A stretch of 64,000 nt of DNA from Urophycis tenuis (Eukaryota > Chordata > Actinopteri > Gadiformes > Phycidae). Shown here one piece after another: positions 1-14,600 of this stretch. Both the position numbers and the translations under genes were made by a program. Under the pieces are notes generated by a model that ran no database searches, was not told the origin of the DNA, and was given only the letters and a program-made list of their open reading frames with translations. The stretch lies in NCBI GenBank assembly GCA_036785325.1, contig JAXIVH010000453.1, positions 1 through 64,000 of the forward strand. The letters run 5' to 3'. Position 1 is the first letter of the stretch. Each line of letters begins with the position of its first letter.

Positions 1-529
1 ACCATTTGTAGGGTTGTTATCATCAAAAAACCCCTGTTCACACGCTCCCTCACCCAAATACATGCACAGAGAACTACACAGTGTGACTGACAGCAGCAGC
101 AACAACAACAGGCGGATATTCACTGTGGTTTTCAGGTCTAGGTAGGTGCTGCCCGCGGCTGGGTAAACAAGTTCTCTGTGGCAGGCCAGCTGTTGAAATG
201 ACAGATAACTGAACATGATCAGGTTGAGGCTGAAGCCTGTTTAAACTCGCACTATGTCATCGTAATTAATGATAGTAATATTGATGTTTGGTTTGCATAT
301 TTGTTCATCTTCCTCTCTCCTATCACAGTTAGTTATCGACTGTGAGAGTTATGGATAGATAATTGAATAGAGTCGGAGCCACTGTGGATTCAGCCAAAGC
401 GGATACTCACTCCTCACTTGGAGGCCCGTTGGTTTTTCCTGTGCAGTGTGTGTGTGTGTGTGTATGTGTGTGCACATGTGTGTGTGTCTGCATGTGTGTG
501 TGTGGGCTTGTGTGCATGTGTGTGCGTTT

Positions 530-583
<54 letters not shown>

Positions 584-3079
584 GGGGCTTTGGCAGTGTT
601 GAGACAGAGAGTGTGAGACCTGTGAGGAGTAATGTTTTCCTGACAAGGCAAGGTGTTCATCACTCTGTCATCGCAGCATAACTCCCCTTTTTAGGGCTTT
701 AGGGAGTCTGTTCATCAGCCTACATGTTTCTGCATGGACGTATATGACATGGATATAGTATTTAGTGGTATACATGCTTGGTATACGTGTAGACCTGATC
801 GCTTACCTATCATGCTCAGATACACATGGACAGTTTGAGGCTCTGGTCAATGGAGAAGAGCCTGGCAGCAGAGTTCTGGAGTCTGAGTTGCAGACTCTAC
901 TGGGGAACTACTGTTGAGAATTGACTGGGAAGTACAGAATATGAGGCTGGGTGTGCATGTTTATACAAAGGCAAAATATTCGTTAAGGCATTGTTAGGCA
1001 AAGAGTATTTGTTACGGCATTGTATTTTTATTCTGATTGAAAACAGAAGTGGGCGGAGATTGTCTGGGAATATTTCAGATTACTTACTCTGTTATTTGGG
1101 TTGCTAAAACGCAATGAAACCAACATGCCCTAGAAGACCACCTCTTCCGAGTGTACCCAGTGGTTAGATGGAATTAGCTTACTTACTGTGCAGAATGTCA
1201 CACGTTATTTGCCTTTAGGTTTATTCCGTGTGTGTCTGTGTCTGTGTCTGTGTCTGTGTCTATGTGTGTGTGTGTGTGTGGGGGGGGGGGGGTGTTGGGA
1301 AATGTGTGGAAAACTATGTAAGATGATTCTCATCCCATGATCTTTCCACTTCTACTCCATCCAGCGCAGAAATCTGCCTTAGATGCGAAAGATCTGCCCT
1401 TAGAAGCAGCCTCCCTGAGGGGAATCTGCTATCCTTATGTAGGACTGTCTTGTCTGCTGATCCTTACCTCTGATTGTAGCGCAGGGTAAACAGGACTGAC
1501 ATAGTTTCACTGTTGCAAGTGCTACATTCCCACCAGACACATTGTCCGACAAGCCCCATTTCCAGATTTGTGGTGGATAAGCTTTAAGATAATGTACTGT
1601 ATCTTCTTCTCAAGTGACCAGAACTGTCCTCTGCCCTATGAGTGCCCTGCCACTCACCTTCTCTACAAAGTGCCCTGCACGCCAAGACAGGGTGTCTCCT
1701 GTGTATGTAACTGGTTAGCTACGCCATCCCAAAGCACCTTCAGATGTGGTTTAGATGTGAGTGAAGGGATAATGTTTTTGTTTTGTTTTTCTTCTTGCGG
1801 TCTCATTGCTATCACTGTGCTCATGGTAATATAAGTGTGATTTAACACTCTGTAAGAACTCACTCAACAACCCCCCGCCCCTCTCTGCCAGCACATTGGT
1901 TTGGTGGGCCTACGTGCGCGTGTTTGTGTGTGTGATATCTCCCAGAGCCAAAGCTTGGTCAATACGTGTGTGTGTGTGTCACCGCAGTCACAAGATTGGG
2001 TTTTATGATTTGACATGTAAAACCAATTTTCACATTTACATGGGACGTCCAAGTGTATGCTGTCACTGGAAAACTGTTCCAGAGAAGAACCTAATTCAAG
2101 AGCTGATATTGCTGGGTTGCGTGCGTGCGTGTGCGTGTGCGTGTGTGTGTGTGTGTGTGGTATATCGTCTTAGCATGCACGTGCGTGCGTGTGTGTGTGT
2201 GTCTGTGTGTGTGTATTGGTACGGCATGTGCACGTGTGTATATTTGCCATTCGTGGCTTTCTAAATACTCTTTAAGTGACTCCAGATGTATTAGGCTGGT
2301 GGGTCTCTTTTACTGCAGCAGTGGTACAACTGTGTTAATGCCTTGTATATAAACCTTGTACAACGACTCCCTTTTGCATGCACTTTGATGCCGGCCGCCC
2401 GCGTGCAAGCACTCATAGTAACTGCCCTGTAATGACTCATTTCCAAGCCGGGCCTGATTAATTTCAGGTGGGCGTCTCATCACAGCCCCTCGCCGTTCAA
2501 CACACAAGGTGGCTCCGGTCGGAGTTTGAACAGCCGCACGCTTCGGAGGGCAGAGTCTGGGCCTCATTGTGCGTCGCATGCGATTGTGAGCCCGCAGACG
2601 ACGCTACGTGACTTTGAACGTGTCTTTTCCAGACCGCCTCTGCCCGAGTTAATCTCAGCCACGACACACACACACAGACACACACACAGACACATAGAAT
2701 TACTAGGGATAAATAACAAGAGCTATTTCAGCTCGTGGGGATGGAAAACGAGAGTAAGCGAAAGATAACAAGAGTGTACGTGTGACTGTTGTGTTGCCGT
2801 CTGTGCGATGTCTTGCTCACTGACTCGCGGGCGATTCTGGGCTGTTTCATCGTCTATCAGCAGGCCGACAGACCTCGTACGTGTCCAGGAAAGATGTGTT
2901 ATCGCCGCTTCCCAATGTGGCCGCGTTGGTTTCATGTTAGTCAACAAAGAGATCCACCTGTGTGTGTGTGTGTGTGTGAGAGAGAGATTGAAATAACATG
3001 TGCTTCCTCTGCTCTTTCTTTGTTTCTTTCCCTCTGTCCGTCCGTCCGTCCGTCTCCATTGCTCTCCCGGTCCTCTGCA
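1..3079. other. Probable nav1 intron / upstream DNA, no exon recognised
   Basis: No open frame with splice sites and recognisable protein was found here. It holds a long (TG)n tract at about 450-581, a TGTGTC repeat running into an 11-base G run at about 1,232-1,292, further TG tracts at 2,105-2,160 and 2,185-2,215, and a short CA tract near 2,665-2,695. The first supported nav1 exon starts at 3,080 with an acceptor, so this is most likely intron; earlier nav1 coding exons would lie outside the window. Confidence 0.5.
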
Positions 3080-5022
3080 GGCACGGTGAAGCCAGACGGG
3101 AAGCCCGTGGATAAATCCCGGCTGGCGGTGAAGACGTCGGGGCTCCAGCGCTCTTCCTCGGACGCTGCGAAGGACCACCGGAACCACCACCCCGGGAGCG
3201 GCGAGCAGAGGAAGCCCCCGTCGGGCCTGGTCCGGCCCTCCACGGGGGGGAACTTTGGCTTCAAGAAGCCCGCCCCCGCCGTCGCCGCCCCCGCCGCCGC
3301 CCCCACCGCCGCCGCCACCACCAACGGCCCTCATCACCCTGCGGGACACAACGCCACGGCCGCAGGCGGCGGCACGGCGGCGGGCTCCTCCGCGGCCAAG
3401 ACCCCCAAGACGTCCGGCATTCCCGTCAAGCCGGTGACCGGCAGCAGCCGTAAGACCAGCCTGGAGGTCCTGAGCGGCGACCAGAGCGGGTTTCTGTCGG
3501 CCAACGCCAGGGGCTCTCTGCAGTACCGCTCCCTGCCCCGGCCGGCAAGACCAGCACCCTGACCCTCACGCGGCCCAGCTCCGCCCGGCCCGTCAGCACC
3601 ACCGTGGACGTCGGCTCGGGGCTCGTCAAGCCGTCCTCGGCGGCCCCCCAGGGCTCCCGGCTCAAAGAGCCCGCGTCGGGCATCGGCTCCGGGACCGGAC
3701 TGGTTAAGCCGGGGGGCCGCGGGATCCACAGCCCGGTGAACCAGACGGACAGGGAGAAGGAGAAGGAGAGGGCCAAGGCCAAAGCGGTGGTGTCGGACAC
3801 CGAGTGCGGAGGAGGGGGGTCTCTGAAGGGCAGCCCTGCCCAGACCCCCTTAGAGAGCGGAGGGAAGCTGCAGGGTTTGAGACCCCCTAGTGGCAAAACT
3901 ATTGCTGACCTGCCCTCGCCCAACACACACAGGTATGTAGGCCTAGAGAGATGCTGAATGCATGCACTCAATACATGCACACACAAAGACACACTAGCTC
4001 CGATATAATCCAGTTGTCCCAACTAAGCTCTATATATAAACCTGTCTGTTTCCCTTCTGTCTTTAGACTACCTGGCGCCCGCAGCCTGGGGAAGCCGCCC
4101 TCCATGGACAAGCTGACCTGCAGCAGCATGGAGGTGGGCATGGGCATCCAGGACCAGCTGCCCCCTAAGATCCCCCCCTACTCCAAGCTCCAGGACCTGG
4201 TCAGCTCTGCGGGCAGCCTCCCCAGCAACTGCCTGACGCCGAGCCCGGCCCCCCTGCTCAACGTCAACTCTTCCGCCTGCTTCTCCAGCTCGGGCATCGG
4301 CCTGGGTCCCCGGCAGCTCTCCTCCCTCGGGGGGGTGGGCAGCACCGCCGCGACCGCCTCCCCCCTGGTCTACCCGCGCATCTCCGGCCTTCATCGCAGC
4401 ATGGAGTCTCTGTCTCTCCAGATGAGCCTGGCCCCAGAGCCCCACAAAAAGGAGAAGGACAGGGACCACGTGACCGAAGGCTACCCGCCAATGGAGCTCC
4501 TTGTAAGGGACAGACCGGAGGAGACACCCCCGCCTGCGAGCTGGAGCTCCGGAAGCACGGCCTCGCTGACTCTCACAGAATGGTGAGTCTCTGGGGCTAA
4601 AGACATGTATACAAACCTGAATAGGTACACACCTTGATAGCACACGCACACACACACACACACACACACATATACAAATAGGTTTGTTCTCAGGGAAAAC
4701 AGACAATAGGTTTGATGATCATGGTAATTCTGAAAACTGATATACAGTGCCATCTAGTGGACAGCCAGGGATTTAGCCATTTGACCTCTTTGTTTCAGAG
4801 GAATGGTGTCAGACTTTCCTTTATTCCTTTTTGTTCCATATGTACATGGTTTCATGTTACAGAGTTTGTAATTGTATCCCTAAAGCTATCTGAAGCCAAT
4901 GGTGAAGCGTGGGGCTGTGATGCCAGTGGCCCCATACATTCTAGAAATGGTCGTACAGAAATAGAATAAAATGAGTATGGTTGCTACTAAAACAAATTCA
5001 CACAAATGCACACGCGCGCACG

Positions 5023-5099
<77 letters not shown>

Positions 5100-6789
5100 C
5101 AAGGGGTTGCTAGGGCGTCATTACTGCAGCTCTGTTATCAGCGCTCCAAGAGTCCCAGTGACTGAAGGCGTAATTGCCGGCTGGCATCAGCTGTCGACCG
5201 TCCTCACTAGGCTCTTTTGTTTCCTCAACTCCTTCCTGAGGACTTAATAACTCCCCCAGATTAACGTTTAAGTAAATCTTTTGTTTAACCCCCCACCCCC
5301 CCCCCCCCCCTTCTCTCCCCCTCCCCAGCTCTTCCCAGAGAGACAGAACACACTTCCAAAGAAAGGCCTGAGGTAGGTTGGCGTGACTCTCCCGCACAGG
5401 GTAACGTTCACACGGCACAACGCTCACCGACACACACTCAGGGATCACGCCGTCAGGTCCGTGGCGCCGTTGACATGTTGAAGTGACGTACAGGCTGTGT
5501 TAGCGGGGGCCCTTATGAATCGTTTAATTTAAACAAGATGGAATGACCTTGTCTTGGTTGTGAATATGAACTACCCAACCATTTGGTATGTTCGAGGCTG
5601 CAACACATTAAAAATGTCTTGATTTATATCGTTATTATGATGCCCAATTATGCCAATTAGGTAATTATGTTCATTCATTATGTGACAATTAATGAACTGA
5701 TTGAATGAATCCCTCCGTCCCTGTTCAGCTTCCACGGCGCTCCTCTGGGTGAGGAAGAGGGGAAGGAGAGGGGAGAGAGGAGACACTCCCATGTGGTCAT
5801 GAGCATGACGGACTCCCACACTCCTCCCATGCTGTCCTCACCCACCTCCCTCCCCCGCACATCCAGGACCAACACACATAAACACGCAGTCACTCGCTCA
5901 CGTCACTCACTCACTCACTCGATCACTCACTCACTCACACACTGAAAACACAAACCAATCGCCTCAATCAACATGTTTTGTGTGTGGCTCCATGTTCCCC
6001 TCTCAGTCGCCCAGAGTCCGGTGGGCAGCGGCGGACCCCCGCGGATGACGCGCTCCAAACAGCATCCCCGGCGCAGAGACCCCTCCATGGAGCTGTACGG
6101 GGCCTCTCCGCTGGGCAGCACCCTCTCGCGTGGCCGAGCGCCCCCGCAGCATGGGAATGGTTCGGTCCGGGTCCTTCAGGGACAGAGAGTCCAATGACGA
6201 GGGTGAGGCCACTGTGCTGTGGAGAGCGGCGTGGGGGGGGGGGTGGGGGAATGAGGAATATATCGGACGCGATAAAATTAGAGCAGTGTTGCTGAACTCC
6301 TTTCTTCCTCTCCCTTCTCCAGTTCACGGCTCTGTCCTCTCCTTGGCCTCGAATGCCTCGTCCAGCTACTCCTCGGTGAGTGTGAGCAGCATACAGACAA
6401 AGGTAGTTACTGTTGTGGTCGCTTTGGGTGCTGTGGTGTGTTTGTGTGTAAGAAGGCTTGCTTCTTTTAACTCTTGTGAGTAGGGGTGGTGTACAAAACA
6501 AGCCCCTCTGTCTTTTGCTGTGCCTGCCTGGAACCTTATTATCTTCCTCTCCTCTCTCCTCTCCTCTCGTCTCCTCTCGTCTCCTCCTCTCCTCTCCTCT
6601 CCTCTCCTCTTCTCTTCTCTCTTCCTCTCCTCTCCTCCTCTCCTCCCGTCTCCTCCTCTCCTCTCCTCTCCCCATCTTATGCGTCTCTCCCTCTTTATCT
6701 TCCTCCCCTCCCTGCTCCCTGTGAAGGCTGAGGAAAGAATACAAGGAGAGGTAAGCATCTCTGCTCTTCCTCTCTGCCTCTCCTCTCAT

Positions 6790-6824
<35 letters not shown>

Positions 6825-7603
6825 CCTCTCTCTTCAGTCCTCCGTTCATCACCCACCCGTCTTCCTCCAGCGCCATGGTCTCTGTGACACCAAGCATGCC
6901 GTTCTTCTCATGACCTATGCACCTCCTCCTCTCTCCTCCTCCTCCTCCTCCTCATCGTTCCTCATCCTCGGCCAGCCTGGAGTCGCCCCAGCGGCGCTGT
7001 TCACGTGCGCTGACTATGTATATCCTGCATTCCCTTCACAGCAGATCCGTAAGCTGCGTCGGGAGCTGGAGTCGTCCCAGGAGAAGGTGGCGAACCTGAC
7101 GACGCAGTTGACTGCAAATGTATGTGTCCCTAGTGAGCTCACTTCCTGACCTGCCCACGCAGTGTGGGAAGATTAGGTTGACCTGCGTTTCAACAAGCGA
7201 TCGGCTTGCTATTCATAGTCCCACTGGGACCACTGTTGCTGAGAATGTGTGCGCTGCACTCCACCAAATGTATTGTAAATGTATTTATCTTTTTTGATGT
7301 ATTCTTCATTATGCTTAGTTTATCATGCTAAGTTTTTTTTAATTATTACAAGGAAAAGTACTCCTGTATACGGAATATGCAGTGACATGTTAGACTGCAC
7401 TTAGTCCATCCTTCCACTCTCTTACAGTGTGTTCCTGACACAAAGGGAGAGGGAGAGAGAGAGAGAGAGATTTATGATCCTAACTATTTTGTCAGCCATA
7501 TATCATCTCTGTGCAGTCTCAGCTTTTTCTTTATCCAACCAGGGACTAAATAATGCTAACCTCCGTCCGACCCATTCTCCACACTGTTAAGCTACACACA
7601 CAG

Positions 7604-7643
<40 letters not shown>

Positions 7644-7782
7644 CAGTTCTATCCGGTACCCCACCCATTCTGTCTCGCTCTCTCTTGACGAGGCCGTTTA
7701 AGTGGCACCCACCTCTCTGCTTTTCATTGGGTCAGTTTTTCAAGTGCTGAAATATTCCATGGAATGTGTGTGGGTGGGTGTA

Positions 7783-7819
<37 letters not shown>

Positions 7820-8306
7820 GTGTGTGTGTGTGTGTGTGTGTGTGAGTGTGCAGCTTAACCATGTGGAGAATGGGTCTGTGGGAGTGTGTGCATGTGTGTC
7901 TTGGGATTACTGAAAAATGTTTGACAGATGCACCAAACACACGATGAAGATATAGCACAGTATTTATAACCAGGCTGTATCAATTATCACAAAGTGTTAT
8001 TAACCCGGCTGTATCAATTATCACACAGTATTAATAACCCGGCTGTATCAATTATCACACAGTATTAATGACCAGGCTGTATCAATTATCACACAGTATT
8101 AATAACCCGGCTGTATCAATTATCACACAGTATTAATGATGCCTATCAGTTATCACACAGTATTAATGATGCCTATCAGTTATCACACAGTATTAATGAT
8201 CGGGTTGCATCAATTATCGCACAGTATTAATGCACCCACAGGGTGGAATTACTCTCAGATATCTACTGTATCCCTCTGCTCTGAGCTGTAGTGGGGGGGC
8301 CGGGGG

Positions 8307-8356
<50 letters not shown>

Positions 8357-8830
8357 GGGGGGGGGGGTGTTAAGGTGGTTGTTGGAGGGGAGGGTTGTTG
8401 GAGAGTCAAAAAGAAGATATATTTACCAAATAATTTGATAAGGTTCTATGTTGAACAATGGAAGACTATGAAGTGAGAGTAAACAAATGCAACCTTTGAT
8501 GCTCACTTTATTCAGTCGCAAATTAATTCCATTATGTTGTCTGACAGTATGACTATTCGACAAATGGAAGAATAAGAAGCATTTAACCAAATTATACTCG
8601 ATTAAATACTAGCTCAAAGAACAATTTATTGCTTCTGAATCTGAATGCTTTTTATTGAAATGATGTTTAGAATATTCTTCTGTGTTTCTGTTTCTGAGCA
8701 GGCAAATCTGGTGGCAGCGTTTGAGCAGAGCTTGGCCCTGATGACCACACGGCTCCAGAGTCTATCGGTCAGCCACGAGCAAAAGGTGCACAGAATCAAC
8801 CACGCGTACTTACACACAGAGACACAGCCG

Positions 8831-8874
<44 letters not shown>

Positions 8875-9137
8875 GACACAAACATATGCACACATGTGGC
8901 TGCATTCCAGTGTTATGTCCACAAGTTGATCAGCACGCCGAGAGCAGAGCTTTAAGATTAAAGAGAGTGAGGTGCTTTGATCACAAAGGGAGTCGCGGGG
9001 CTGAATGTTGGCTCAGAGGGGCACCACGCTGGGTTGGTTTAGGAGCAGGACAGGGATCAGGGGATATCTCCCTACCATAACCGTCCTGAGCTGGGGTGCA
9101 ACCCATTAAAGCCATGAGCTAAACACACGCGCATGAT

Positions 9138-9168
<31 letters not shown>

Positions 9169-9239
9169 GCCTGTGCTTCTACATTTGTCTAATGTGACGT
9201 ATGTAATGTATTTGTGTGTATGCATACTTGCACCTCCAT

Positions 9240-9278
<39 letters not shown>

Positions 9279-9822
9279 CACACACACACACACACACACA
9301 TGCACACACACCCCATATGCCTTTCCATGAGGACTGTGCATGAGAAGTCAGTGAAAAGATCTGTCTAGACCGCTCTGGGGGTGCAGGGCCTGTGTGTTGG
9401 TGCCAGTGCACTGACCTGTGCTGCGCTGCCTTCGGCCCCGCCTCCCTGACCTTGAGGTGAAGGGGGCGGGGCTGTCGGTATCAACACAATAAACTAACAC
9501 AGAAAGGCGCTCTGCTATCACATTCTTTGTTCTGGGTACTTTTTGTTGTGGGATGGGCCGTGTGTACTCGCATGTGTACTCACATGTGTACTCACATGTG
9601 TACTCACATGTGTACTCACGTGTGTACTCACTTGTGTGTGATGTTCCACCTATCCCATCAGTGAATACATAAGCATCCCACACACAGCTATGATGTCATG
9701 TAAAGTAATGTCATCAAAATGTGAAAGGATGATGTTTCATGTGTAAGAGTGTGTCCAACGTATCAAGACGAGGAGTGTGTACGACATGGCTGCTGTAGCA
9801 TGGTGTTGCTCCTCTGACAGCT

Positions 9823-9902
<80 letters not shown>

Positions 9903-10175
9903 GGCGGGGTGTCACAGGACACGGAGCTGCTGGACCTGAGGGAGACCATCGAGACTCTGAAGTCCAAGAACGACGAGGCGCAAGCCGTCATGCACGGAGC
10001 GCTGAACCACCCTGACAACCAAGGTCAGTCTACCTGTCTGTGTGTCAGTCTACTTGTCTGTCTCTCTGGCTTTCTGTCTGTCTGTCCAGCCTCTACTCCC
10101 CTACCAATATCTTTGATAGTCTACATAACATGTATCTCTTAATGGAACAGAAATGTGTGCGTGTGTGTGTGTGTT

Positions 10176-10216
<41 letters not shown>

Positions 10217-11624
10217 TGCATGCCAGATCTGCGCATGCATCGCCAGAACTCGTGTGAGAGCATCTCCAGCCTCAACAGCCTCAGCAGCCTCTCCAGCCTC
10301 GGCAGCCTGAAAGACCAGGAGGCCAAGAAGAAGAAGAAGAAGAGCTGGGTAATTTCAATGCTCACTATAGCTATATAACTATAACTATAGCTATGTAACT
10401 ATATAACTATAACTATAGATATATAACTATAACTATATAACTATAACTATAGCTGTGTAACTATATAACTATAACTATAGCTATATAACTATAACTATAT
10501 AACTATAACTATATAACTGTAACTATAGCTATATAACTATAACTATATAACTATAACTATAGCTATATAACTATAACTATATCACAATTTCAGAAATCAG
10601 AGAGCTTTGTGTGCTGATGGTGAGATCCTTGTAAACAAAGTCAGAGGTTCAGCTACAGGATGTGATTTTATTAATAACATTGAAATCAGCCTTGACTGCA
10701 GATGTATCCAGGTTATTTTAAGCTGCGAGCTAGATGAAATGTCACACGTTGTAACTTTAAATGTAAAGCAGAAGTGCAGCAGGAGAAAACGAGTCACTGT
10801 TCTCTCTGTCTCTCTCTCCTTCGCCGTGCAGCTGAGGAGCTCCTTCGGCAAGGCCTTCAGCATCAAGAAAGGAGCCAAGACGTACTCGGACATCGAGGAG
10901 ATCGCCACCCCCGACTCCTCCGCGCCCAACTCCCCGAAGATGGGGCACGAGGGGAGCGAGGGGGGAGACACCCCGTCCCTGAGGAACTCCATCTCTGCCA
11001 CCTCCTCTGTGTGAGTGTCCTGCTGGGCCATATAGTATCCTCCTGTTAGACCCCCGTCCTGCAGTGGAACATTGTTCAAACAAACGATTTGTCAGTTAGA
11101 GGGGCCAATCTCAACTATTTTTGCCTCGTTCCCTTTGGCGACCCCTTTGGTGGCAAGCGGTAATTGCTCCCATAGGCCCCCACAGTGTCACTACCAACAC
11201 ACAGTTTGTAACATTCATAATACTGCAGATGCAAGGGCATTGTGGGTAGGCCGTATGTTATAGATAGCGAATTAACAGACACATATCTACACGAAAAGAT
11301 TTCCACTTCAAATTACTCTTTATATTGATATTTTATCTAGTAATGTGTTCTTCTGTTATGAGTGAATATGAACGCCCTTAGGTCGGGTGTTTAGAAGGCT
11401 TTGGTTTCAGTGACGGTACGTGAGTCGGGTCTTAACGAGTGTGTTCGTCGGCCCTCCAGAATCATGGAGAACCCAGAAGAGGGCGACGGCGAGGAGAGGG
11501 TCGTGTCGGAGCTCCGCTCGGAACTCTGGGAGAAAGAGAGGAAGTTGACTGACATCCGACTGGAGGCGCTAAGCTCCGCCCACCAGCTGGAGCAGCTCCG
11601 GGATGCCATGAACAACATGCAGGT

Positions 11625-11675
<51 letters not shown>

Positions 11676-14600
11676 CGCGTAAGGGGGGCAGGGGGCGGGG
11701 GGGCAGTTGTGCACTTGATTATAGTAGCATTTGATGTGACTCTTGATCCCCAATATCTAAGCATTACCTGTCCCCGTTTCACAGTCCACAGTGGAGAACT
11801 TGAAGGCAGAGAATGACCAGTTGAAAACAGGAAGTGTCCTCCAACTTCCCGGCTCGGGTCCCACGACCTCCACCTCCCAGCCCTCGGGATTGGCCTCCCT
11901 CCTGGGGTCCTCGTCGAGGCAGCCAATGAGCATGTCCCTCACCAAGTCCTTCAGCCTCAGTCTGAACGATTGTAAAGAGCCAGGTAGGAGACGCTCGCAG
12001 GCCATGGTACTCACAGAGCACACATCAGAGGCCTCCCTTTTCACTCCTCCCTTCGGTGTCCCTTCGTTCCCTCTTGTATTTAGTGTCGTCAGTGGATGTG
12101 ACGAGTGTGTCCTCCCATCGAGATGAGACGAGTGTACAAGTGCTGGTGCACATCAGCGATCAAGTTGAGGTATGCATAAAAGCAAAAAACACAAATGACT
12201 AGCATTGCATCTCTATATTATGCCAGTTGTCTTTCCCCCCTCTCTATTTCTCTCTCTTTCTCTTGCTCTCTTTCTCTCTCTAGCTCTCTGTAACACTTTG
12301 TTGGATGTCAGAGGATAGACACATGAATAGTCTTTATAGGAATTATGATGTTTAACAGCAATGTCTCTCAGATGATCAAAGTATTTCCCCACTCTTTCTC
12401 TCTCCCAGGATAGCAAACAGCAGGACTATTACCTGGGCTTGGTCAACGTGGATGGGAGGACAGATTGGAACAGTCTGGACTCACTCATAGCCAAGACCTT
12501 CAGGGTATGTCAGCGTTTCCCATCTGTAGATTCTCATGTGTCTTTGAACAGCGGATATATCAGGCTGAATTTAAAGAAAGGGTCAACCTTGATTGAATCC
12601 ACTTCATGGTATGTCACACATTAAAATGTGTGTATCTGAACACAAAAAAGGGTTTGTGTCATTTAGTAAGATACTCACATTTATATGGTTTCTTTACTAA
12701 TTCTGTACGTGAATACTCCCATGTGTCTGCTCAGGACTATCTAATGCAAGTGGATCCAACTGCTAGTCTGGGTCTGTCCAGTGATTCGCTACACAGCTAC
12801 CAGCTGACCGAGGATGGGCAGCGAGTGATTGGTGGAGACAAGCCTGCACTCTCCCCCTCACGTTGCCTAGCGAATAGTCAATCTCGTATCCTCGTGACCT
12901 TGAAGGGTTAGTATACTTTTTACTTTACAGATTGGCCGAATGCAAACTTTATCTGCCACCACTGACTCAGAATTTAAAGCCATAAATAGAATATTTAGAA
13001 TATTAGAATATCAAAAATAGAATATTTGACATGAGAATAGAATACAATAATATTAAGCGTTAGATTTAAATAACTGGTGTGAACTACAGTTGTAGTTAAA
13101 GTCAAATCCTGATTTGTCCTCTTCCCCCTGCCGTACTGCCTAGGTCTGAGAGAGAAGTGTGTGGACTCTCTGGTGTTCGAGACGCTGATCCCCAAGCCCA
13201 TGATGCAGCACTACATAAGCCTGCTGCTGAAGCACCGGCGCCTGGTGATGTCCGGGCCCAGCGGCACCGGGAAGACCTACCTGGCCCAGCGCCTGGCCCA
13301 CTACGTGCTGCAGCGCAGCCGGCCCGGGTCCCCAGACGCCAACCCCGAGTCCTCGCTGCCCGGTCACAGCCCCGCGGTCACGTTCAACATGCATCGCCAG
13401 TCCAATAAGGTGAGCCGTTCTTCTCTGATGAGATATCGTTAGTTATGGTGTCCATTTAAGCCTGACTCTAACCCCGAGCCTTCGCTACAGGAGCTGCAGT
13501 TGTATCTGTCCGACATGGCCAATCAGATTGACCGAGAGAGTGGCGGAGAGATGCCATTGGCCATTATCATAGATGACATCAGCGATGCAACAGCCATCAG
13601 TGAGCTAATCAATGGAGCGCTGACCTGCAAGTATCACAAATGGTGAGTCAAACTGAGAATATTATGATATAGTTGAAAAAAATATTCCAGCAGCAATCAC
13701 AGTTGCCAATTGTTTAAACGTCTTTTTCTATCAATTCTCTTTCAGTCCATACATTATTGGAACAACCAATCAGCCCGTAAAGATGAGCTCTAACCATGGA
13801 CTCCATCTCAGCTTCAGGTTGGTCCACTCAACATCTCAGGTTCACATCATCAGGCTATGAGCAAACACCAAGTCAGCCCGTCGTTTGGAGGTCGCCCTAA
13901 CTCCCTTCTCCGTGTGTCTCCAGGATGGTGACGTTCTCCAATAACGTGGAGCCAGCCAACGGCTTCCTGGTCAGGTACCTGCACAGGAAGGCGGTGGAGG
14001 CCAAAGAGAAGGAGAAGGTCCACGACCCCGCGGGCCACAAGGCTCTCCTCAGCGTACTGGACTGGGTCCCACAGCTGTGGTACCACTTGCACACCTTCCT
14101 AGAGAAGCACAGCACTTCAGACTTCCTCATAGGTGAGAGAGTGAGAGTGAAATTTAAGGCTGAGTTCTGCTTCCGCGTAGGGATTACGTAGTGATCACGC
14201 AATGGCCACGCAGTTGCTCGGATGCAGTCATGAGCCCGTGATGGTTCTGGGTGGGGTTTACGTGTCGAAATGCCACACCGGTAGTGGCACCAGAATGACT
14301 ATTCTGGTCATTACATAGGGATTACTAGCGAGTAAAAAAAAAAAGTTTACAGAAATGAAGGCAAAAGTTATAAATATATGTTGTCGCCAATCAGTCGAAG
14401 CATTTATCACACCGTAGCGGTGTTTAGGAGTGGAAACCGGAAAAGCGATTTCCAGCAAATGTAGTTCAAGGACCAATCACAGCCAAAGCCGTTGCGTTGG
14501 TGTTGCGTCGCCTCGACGCGCGTCTAGGATTTTTGGGAGGTGCACGTCAGGCCCTTGCGTTGGACGCAAGGGGGGGTCCACAAGGACGTAAAGGGTCAGT

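Noticed and set aside
349..684. Overlapping open frames made of alternating Cys-Val or His-Thr
   Set aside because: They are translations of the (TG)n/(CA)n microsatellite. The same applies to similar frames near 4,971-5,247, 9,777-10,018, 25,045-25,383, 27,163-27,618, 59,470-60,042 and 63,317-63,665.
5968..6897. 309-codon - strand frame rich in Arg and Glu
   Set aside because: It is antisense to nav1 exons and crosses the CT tract and C run, so it is low-complexity noise.
7440..7470. CRISPR-like or prokaryotic repeat arrays
   Set aside because: All tandem repeats here are eukaryotic micro- or minisatellites without unique spacers.
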